The notes below the pieces were generated by a model. It did not search any database. It was not told the DNA's origin and was given only the letters and a program-made list of their open reading frames with translations. From the NCBI GenBank assembly GCA_012064385.1, contig QRDG01000350.1:186001-250000 (forward strand): DNA of 64,000 nucleotides, in the 5' to 3' direction. This document shows, in pieces, positions 58,341 through 64,000 of the stretch (its first letter is position 1; each line of letters begins with the position of its first letter). Position numbers and translations under genes: made by a program. The stretch comes from Puccinellia tenuiflora. Taxonomy: Eukaryota > Streptophyta > Magnoliopsida > Poales > Poaceae.

Positions 58341-59861
58341 TGTCACACCCGGTTTTAAAAGCAAAACCAAGTGCAAATAATACATGTGCGCCAGGATAAA
58401 GTTACACACATGCATCTACATAGTGAATATCAAAACAGTATAAAAGCGTAAATAGAGAGAGTTAAACAGTTATTACATGACCGATAGTCTTTAAGCGAAA
58501 CACAACATTATTACAGTAGCGGAACCTACGTAGCAACACCACAGGCAGCTGACTTGAGAGACGACGCCTAGAACTCCTCGAAATCTCCCGAGAAGTCACC
58601 AAAATCTTCCATGTCTGAGCAGCAATCCGGACGTTGAAGATGCAATAATAAATAACAAGCGTGAGCACATGACGTACTCAACAAGGGAGAAGCTATTACA
58701 ACATGCAAGGCTGTATGGTGGATGGCTATTAAGGATAAGCGTTAAGCAATTTTAGTTGGTCAAGTTTTATTAGCACTTATTTACTAGCAAAGTGTAAGTT
58801 TATACCACCCACAATTACATGATCAAGCAAACCCGACATCAACGATAAACGAGAATTTCACTAGAGCGAGTCTATACCCCGTCAACGCCTCCCCTCTTGC
58901 CCTTTTGGTAAGGTTACCCCCAACTAGTTTCATTAATTAATTAGTCAAGCCAGAGCCATATAGCCTTGTGGTTGCACTATTGTCCTGGGTGGTTCTCCAT
59001 GTTCCGATTAAAAGATATGATCTTATGATTAAACAACGTAAACAGAAACAAAGGAACATGTCGATCGAAGTTGATTATTACCACCCAGTTGAGCGATACT
59101 AAGCATCATCTACCATCAAAATTAAATATTAACCTGGCTAACAAGGATAGGGAATGACAAACTAGGTATGATCCTTAATAGGTCATGTCAAATTAATGCA
59201 AGCGATAACTAAAAATTAAAGTGAAGTTAATGCATGTTGTAAGGGAGAAAAGATGGGTATGACCAAGGACTTGCCTTCTCCTAGGTCCTGCTACTGCTCA
59301 GACTCTTCCCAAGCTTGATCTTCCGCTTCCTCGGTCGGCTCTTCGTCTACTCGCATCGATCGTCACATACAAACAATCAAACAAAAGAAAATGAGAAAAC
59401 AGAGAAAATAGAGAGTAATAATGGTTTAAAACAAATCTTTGCAACGAAACGAATCCAAGGACACCAAAATCATCAAAATCGGGTTTAAAACGAGAAAGAT
59501 ACGATTAAAACAAGATCCAGGGGCTATTCTGCAATTAAACTAACTTCCAGGGGTTAGATTCCAAGAAAACCGAGGGCCTGCGCATAATTAACCATATAGC
59601 CCGAGGGCTAACTAGCCACCAATCCGGTTCTCCACTCCAAATAGTCTAGTATGGAATGGCTAGAACGCACAAGGAGAGTAGAAAGTAGCGCAACGAACCA
59701 CCGATCTAGAGTTGGAAAATAGAGACGGGGTGCCACTTTTAAATAGGGGCAATCCCGAATAGGAACTGAAGGAAAAACAGCCAAGCAGGACACAGAAATC
59801 CATCTCAGCTTATAAAGTGATGCCTCTTTGACTGGCAAAGTACTAACACAGGGTGATCCAG
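58341..59861 (-). mobile_element. LTR of a minus-strand retroelement, 3' part (5' side cut by the next element)
   Basis: On the minus strand the segment ends CCGGGTGTGACA at 58341. It contains a short acidic spliced-looking frame like the LTR at 59862-63239, followed by a similar downstream region. It stops where the plus-strand LTR begins (59862), which suggests that the plus-strand element inserted into it. The remainder would then lie beyond the window. Confidence 0.5.
58568..59340 (-). other. Acidic short reading frame with GC-AG intron in the minus-strand LTR
   Basis: The upstream part encodes RVDEEPTEEAEDQAWEESEQ, then an in-frame TAG and QDLGE. The exon ends at 59275 with AAG|GCAAGT, a strong GC-type donor. 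After a 660 bp intron (58615-59274, acceptor CTCAG) the frame continues DMEDFGDFSGDFEEF with a stop at 58568-58570. The one internal stop makes this copy defective. The same layout in the neighbouring LTR supports it as a real feature. Confidence 0.45.
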
Positions 59862-62800
59862 TGTAACATCCCAACTTTGTAAGAAAGTGTTAAACAGTTT
59901 ATCATGTTCATGGCATGCATTATTTTTGCCCTAAGAAAATTGTGCATTCCAAAATAATTAAAGGAAGTCATAAATGCAATAAATCTTCCTCAAATTTTCA
60001 AACTTCACCAAACTCTTAAAATTCAAATTAAAATTATGTGGGGCCTCTTTATAATATTATAAGGCTCCATGAAATTTTTCAATATTTTTGAAGTTGTACA
60101 ACTGCTCTAACTAGTTTTCTCAAAACCCAGGGGGTTATTCAGAAAATTTCCTTTTCCTTTGTTTTCTTCTTCTTCCTTCTTCTGGCCGTGGACAAAGGCC
60201 ACCGCCGGCCGCGCCACGTCCTCCCCCCTGCTTGCTCACTTGCTCCTGAGGATAAGAACACCGTGACGTGCTCCCATCTCCTTCTCCTCGCCTGGCTCTC
60301 TCTCTCCCTTTCTCCTTTCCTCCCAAGCACGACCGAACCCTAGTCGCCGGCCATCGTGAAGCGCCGCCATCTCCGGCCACCCCAGCGCGGGCTGAGCACA
60401 TCCCGAGCTCCGCCTCGTCCTCCTCCTCCTTCCCTTCGAGCCGCGCGTGTCGGGACGAACGGAGCCGGCCGAATCGAGCTCGTCTCTTCCGCCTCCGGCC
60501 GCCGTCACCGTGGACGGAATCGTCGCCATCCGGCCTCCCCGTGCCTCGCCGTCCTCGCCACCGCCTCTCTGGTGAGCAGAGGGTCCTCGGGGACCCCTCA
60601 GCCCTCTTCTTTTCGCCCCGGTTCGTCGTCGCGCCTCGCCCCGCCTCCGGCCGCCGCTGGACATGTTCGCCGGAGATCCTCCGGTGAGCAATCCGGAGCG
60701 GCGCCGCCACTTCTTGGCTCCCCTCGCTCGCGCGCATCCGACGCGTGCGTCCGCGTCGCCCGGGACCGGCGCATGCTCGACAGTGCCGTGCCTCCAGTCG
60801 GTGACGTCATCCTGACGTCACTGGGGCCGGCATGTCAGGGTTTTAAGATTTAAGTTAAATGTTTTAGGAAATTAATAAATTCCTGACATATGGGACCCTC
60901 TGTCAGATATTTGATATTTTCATAAATTCCAGAAATATTCCAAATTTTGTAAAATCAATAACTTTTATTCCGTATGTCAGAAAAATGCAAATAAAATATC
61001 AAAATATTCAGAAAAATGAAACCTATTTGTTTATATCAAATTCATGCATGTTTAAGCAACTAAAATTAGAAGTTGTTTAGAACTACTAAAATGCCACTAT
61101 CGGCTAAACATGGGGATCTTGTCTATAAATGCTATAAAAATGGCAAATGGACCCCATTTAAAATGTGCACTCGATTAGGGTTCAACTTTCAATTATGATA
61201 TCTGAAATTTGACATGCACTCATATTGCGCATTGCATCGATGCCATGTGTTGATTTTGTTTTCCTTTCCGGTGTTCGCTTCTTTGTGATAGGAGCCGAGA
61301 CTGAGCCTGAGCTCAACACCGCCATCGACAACGAACAACTGAACCTTGTTGATCAAGGCAAGCACAACCCCCTCTTTCTATCTGAACCCATATTTTCAAG
61401 TACTTTGCTCTGTTAAGCATCATATCGGTTCCAGTGTTTTTGGTAAATAAGTAGGTCAGCCTATCATTGCATGTTCCCTTGTCGCCATTACCTGTTATCC
61501 ATCCTAGCATGATTAGGGTTGCTTGTGTTTCGTCAGAGCCTATACACGTGTGTTGCTTAGCCATGCTTAGCTTTATGGTCTGATCCGCCGGTTGATGAAT
61601 CAGAGCTATGATCGAATCTAGCTTGACAGGATAACGAGGAAAGTTGATGTGAACATGGTAATTGACTAAAGGCTTGGGCAATGAGGCCACGGTGGAATGT
61701 GGTGGGTTGTCTTGTTCTTGCCGCCCTAGGACCCGAGTTCTCGCCTCTGAAACCAAGACTGAGAGTACGACACACGCGGGCTGAGGAACCCCGCTCGGCT
61801 GTTAATTGTTTAGCTATGCCTGTGAGACACGTAGTTTGCGATTTCCATTTGCGAGTGTGTGAAAATGTTTTGAAGAAAAGATAGGTCGTGTCTGGGGACA
61901 AGTGAAGGATGAACTGATCTTGGTCCCCACGCATAGAAATAGGGACCGTCAGGAGGTGGCCATCTCTTGTTAATGGCGGACTGGCCCTATTTGGGTTGAC
62001 TCATGGGCATATCTAGGCAAGCTAAGAGTCGTGATTGACCCCCATCTGCCTGCATTCCCCGGAAGAGTGCTAAAACATTGGCACCAGGAGTCGGTTGATA
62101 CGTGTGGACTAAACTATACACCCTTGCAGGGATAATCTATTCGAATAGCCGTGTCCATGGTTAAGGACGACTTGGTGACGGATTCTGTGATCATAGGCAA
62201 TATGAACCTTCGTAAAATTTGATAACAACGTGTGTGGGTTTGTTTCCTCGAGGGTGAGTCGAGGGAGTGATCCTAGTAGAGCAGTTGAAGTTGATGAAGT
62301 TTCTGGTGGTTTCAAAGATGGTCAAAGGTGGTAGAAAAATGTTCTCTTGCCCCTTTTGAAAACTTCTGAGTAGACGAATTTCTACTTCTCCTCCCTCGAT
62401 TGAAAAGTTGGCTTTATGCAAATGAGTCCTCAGATAGCCTCTAAGCCTTGCATTCTACCGTAACGGGTTACAGTCTTGACTGAGTATCAGGCATGCGCTA
62501 ATTTGTTTCAGAGCCCGACGATACCACCGACGGAGGATTCTTCATGGACATCGACGAGTAGTTTGGAGTTCCTAGGTAGCAGCCTGGAATCTGTGAATGG
62601 GACTTCGCCGTCTGCTTACTTATGGCCTCTTAGGCCTTTTTTTTAAACTTGTTGTTAGACCAACATAATTTGCTTTCCGTTGCTTGTTGTAATGTTGGGT
62701 CATGTGACCTCTGCATGTAATGTACCTTACTCTAGTAAGACTTGTATCATGTAAATTCGTGTCGTAGAGTCACTGCTTTGACCGGTTGTCCGCTTCCCTT

Positions 62801-63239
62801 CCCGTGCAGATATAAAGTGCACGATTGAGGGGTTATGGTTCTTGGGCTCATTGTTATGGAGTTCTGTCTATACTCGTGTTATGGCGCAGCCGAGGGGTCG
62901 TGGTGCCGATGATCCATTCCGAGCACGCCTGCCGATATTTACTCGGCCTGGGAGTGGTAACCCCAGTAACCCTGGGTTGTGTAGCATGATCAGTGACACA
63001 TAGCATTTCTGTATAACTCTGAGGCCGAGTCCGACAGCTCAGCGTGATCCTAGGATTCTTCATTATGCATCTCTAGTTATGACCAGCATGTGGTAGTCTT
63101 CCGAGGGGTTTTGTGTGACCGGTGTTCCTGGCACGCCTGTAGTGAAATGCTGCCTGGGATTGGTACCCCAGTAACTCTCGGCTATCATGGCTGATAGGAC
63201 ATAACAGTTATGTATAACCCTGGGTTCGGGGTCGCTACA
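59862..63239 (+). mobile_element. 5' LTR (3.4 kb) of a plus-strand LTR retrotransposon, probably Gypsy (Tekay/Del-like)
   Basis: It starts TGTAACATCCC and ends GTCGCTACA, followed after six bases by a TGGTATCAGAGC primer binding site and then a gag start. Very long LTRs and this gag start fit chromovirus elements of the Tekay/Del type, but only the first 41 gag residues are in the window. A GC-rich stretch (60180-60840) with open frames in all directions lies inside the LTR and is probably leader or promoter DNA. Confidence 0.75.
61286..62561 (+). other. Acidic short reading frame with GC-AG intron inside the LTR
   Basis: Frame ...GAETEPELNTAIDNEQLNLVDQ runs to 61357 at CAAG|GCAAGC. The intron is 61358-62511 and ends TTTGTTTCAG. 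The second part, EPDDTTDGGFFMDIDE, stops at 62559-62561. The join keeps the frame. The start is not fixed: the frame is open upstream to 61225, and an acceptor-like GTGATAG lies at ~61290. Confidence 0.5.
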
Positions 63240-63245
63240 AGTTTT

Positions 63246-63257
63246 TGGTATCAGAGC
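63246..63257 (+). promoter_or_regulatory. Primer binding site (initiator tRNA-Met)
   Basis: TGGTATCAGAGC, six bases inside the LTR end; the standard plant retroelement priming site. Confidence 0.9.
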
Positions 63258-63876
63258 AGGACTGCCTGTAGGAAACCCTTACCGCTGGTCGATGTTGAGT
63301 CTAGTAGTTGTGAAAACTATTTTGAACCTGAAAATGAGTTGTGAAAACTTCTTAGGATTCTTTTTACTCCTTATCTGGTATCGCTCTGAACTCTGAGTCA
63401 CCTTACCTTATTTGATTTTAAAGGTTTTGACTTCTCATCTGTTAACTTCAAAATCAGGTTCTCGAGGGTTGGGTTGTTTTCTCTCTAGTACTCCGTGTCA
63501 GGTTGCTAAAGCTATCAAAGCCTCTAAGTTAACTCAGTGGCTTGGAGCATTATTGGTATATCGCTTTAGAAATCCCATATCAAGTCCTTGATCTTCGTGT
63601 TATCCTTGGACAAGTAATGTATCGGACATGATATTGTGGTTGTGTGTCATCTTTACACTCCATAGTCATGGTTTGTACGTCGGCTGGTTAGTGTATACGT
63701 ATTGTATGCTTTTGCTACTTCCATGCCTGATGAAATGACATGCATTGTATCACATATCTTGTTTTCCTTTACATTCCATCGTTTTCCTGTTCCGCTAAGA
63801 TCATCATCTTGTTATCGTTCTGTTCTATCTTTTTCCCATGGATGTGTTATTCATGGATTCTATCTTTTTCCTCAGG
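63258..63876 (+). other. Retroelement untranslated leader
   Basis: About 620 bp between the primer binding site and gag. A TTCCTCAG|G acceptor-like site sits just before the gag ATG. No coding frame is recognised. Confidence 0.5.
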
Positions 63877-64000
63877 ATGTCTCATGGTACTCGAGGTTCG
63901 GTTGGCCGCAATCGTGGCCGTGATGATCAGAACAATGCTGGGGAAGAACTGCCGCCACTTCCCACAATGGCGCAGGTTCTCCAGAACATCGAGAACAACC
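63877..64000 (+). CDS. Gag N-terminus of the LTR retrotransposon (cut by window end)
   Basis: ATG at 63877 opens a frame of 41 codons running off the window. It has an Arg/Gly/Asn-rich start (GSVGRNRGRDDQNN) and then PPLPTMAQVLQNIENN, which resembles the Pro-rich lead and first helix of plant Gypsy gag proteins. Position after the LTR and primer site supports the call. Whether the rest is intact cannot be seen. Confidence 0.7.
   Translation, partial: MSHGTRGSVGRNRGRDDQNNAGEELPPLPTMAQVLQNIENN

Noticed and set aside
60135..60853. Long frames in the GC-rich part of the 5' LTR
   Set aside because: Up to 200 codons on both strands, rich in Arg/Gly/Glu without motifs; best explained by composition.

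Overview
The window looks like intergenic DNA from a large, repeat-rich grass nuclear genome, most likely Pooideae/Triticeae-like. The basis is long CACTA elements with GGTCCCGG-type subterminal hairpins, nested Copia and Gypsy LTR elements, a Mutator-like element, L1-type LINEs and introns with GT-AG ends. The species cannot be fixed from sequence alone. No rRNA, tRNA, CRISPR or bacterial operon was seen. The only plausible host genes are three small cysteine-rich defensin-like (DEFL) genes in the right half.

Layout. 1-430: remnant of a MULE transposase. 979-13593: an autonomous-type but broken CACTA on the minus strand. It encodes a TNP2 transposase, a Transposase_24/Ulp1-protease protein and a small tail-anchored coiled-coil protein; a truncated LTR element abutting a single N lies inside it. 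13594-16680: CACTA termini and a possible solo LTR. 16681-23121: a minus-strand Copia element with ~150 bp LTRs, its gag split by a nested non-autonomous CACTA (20652-22173). 23494-23706: a MITE with a TTA target duplication. 24138-33681: a 9.5 kb Mutator-like element bounded by 29 bp perfect TIRs and a perfect 9 bp target duplication. It holds a broken MURA transposase, a ~329 bp tandem array, a basic coiled-coil ORF and an intact two-exon GRF zinc-finger gene with a C-terminal membrane segment.

34299-45039 and 45040-56058 form an ~11 kb tandem duplication. Each unit holds a gag-only Copia-type element (TSD GAGGC in both), an L1-type LINE, a non-autonomous CACTA (TSD CGA in both) and a DEFL gene. 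A third, diverged DEFL lies inverted just outside (56674-57067). 58341-59861 is the 3' part of a minus-strand LTR, and 59862-64000 is the 5' LTR (3.4 kb), primer binding site and start of gag of a plus-strand LTR element, probably Gypsy. Both LTRs contain a short acidic reading frame that appears to be split by a GC-AG intron.

The most interesting signals are the accessory genes carried by the two large DNA transposons (both end in a coiled coil plus tail anchor), the internal TIR relic suggesting that the MULE grew by capturing flanking DNA, the spliced acidic ORFs in LTRs, and the recent duplication of a defensin-like gene together with its transposon surroundings.
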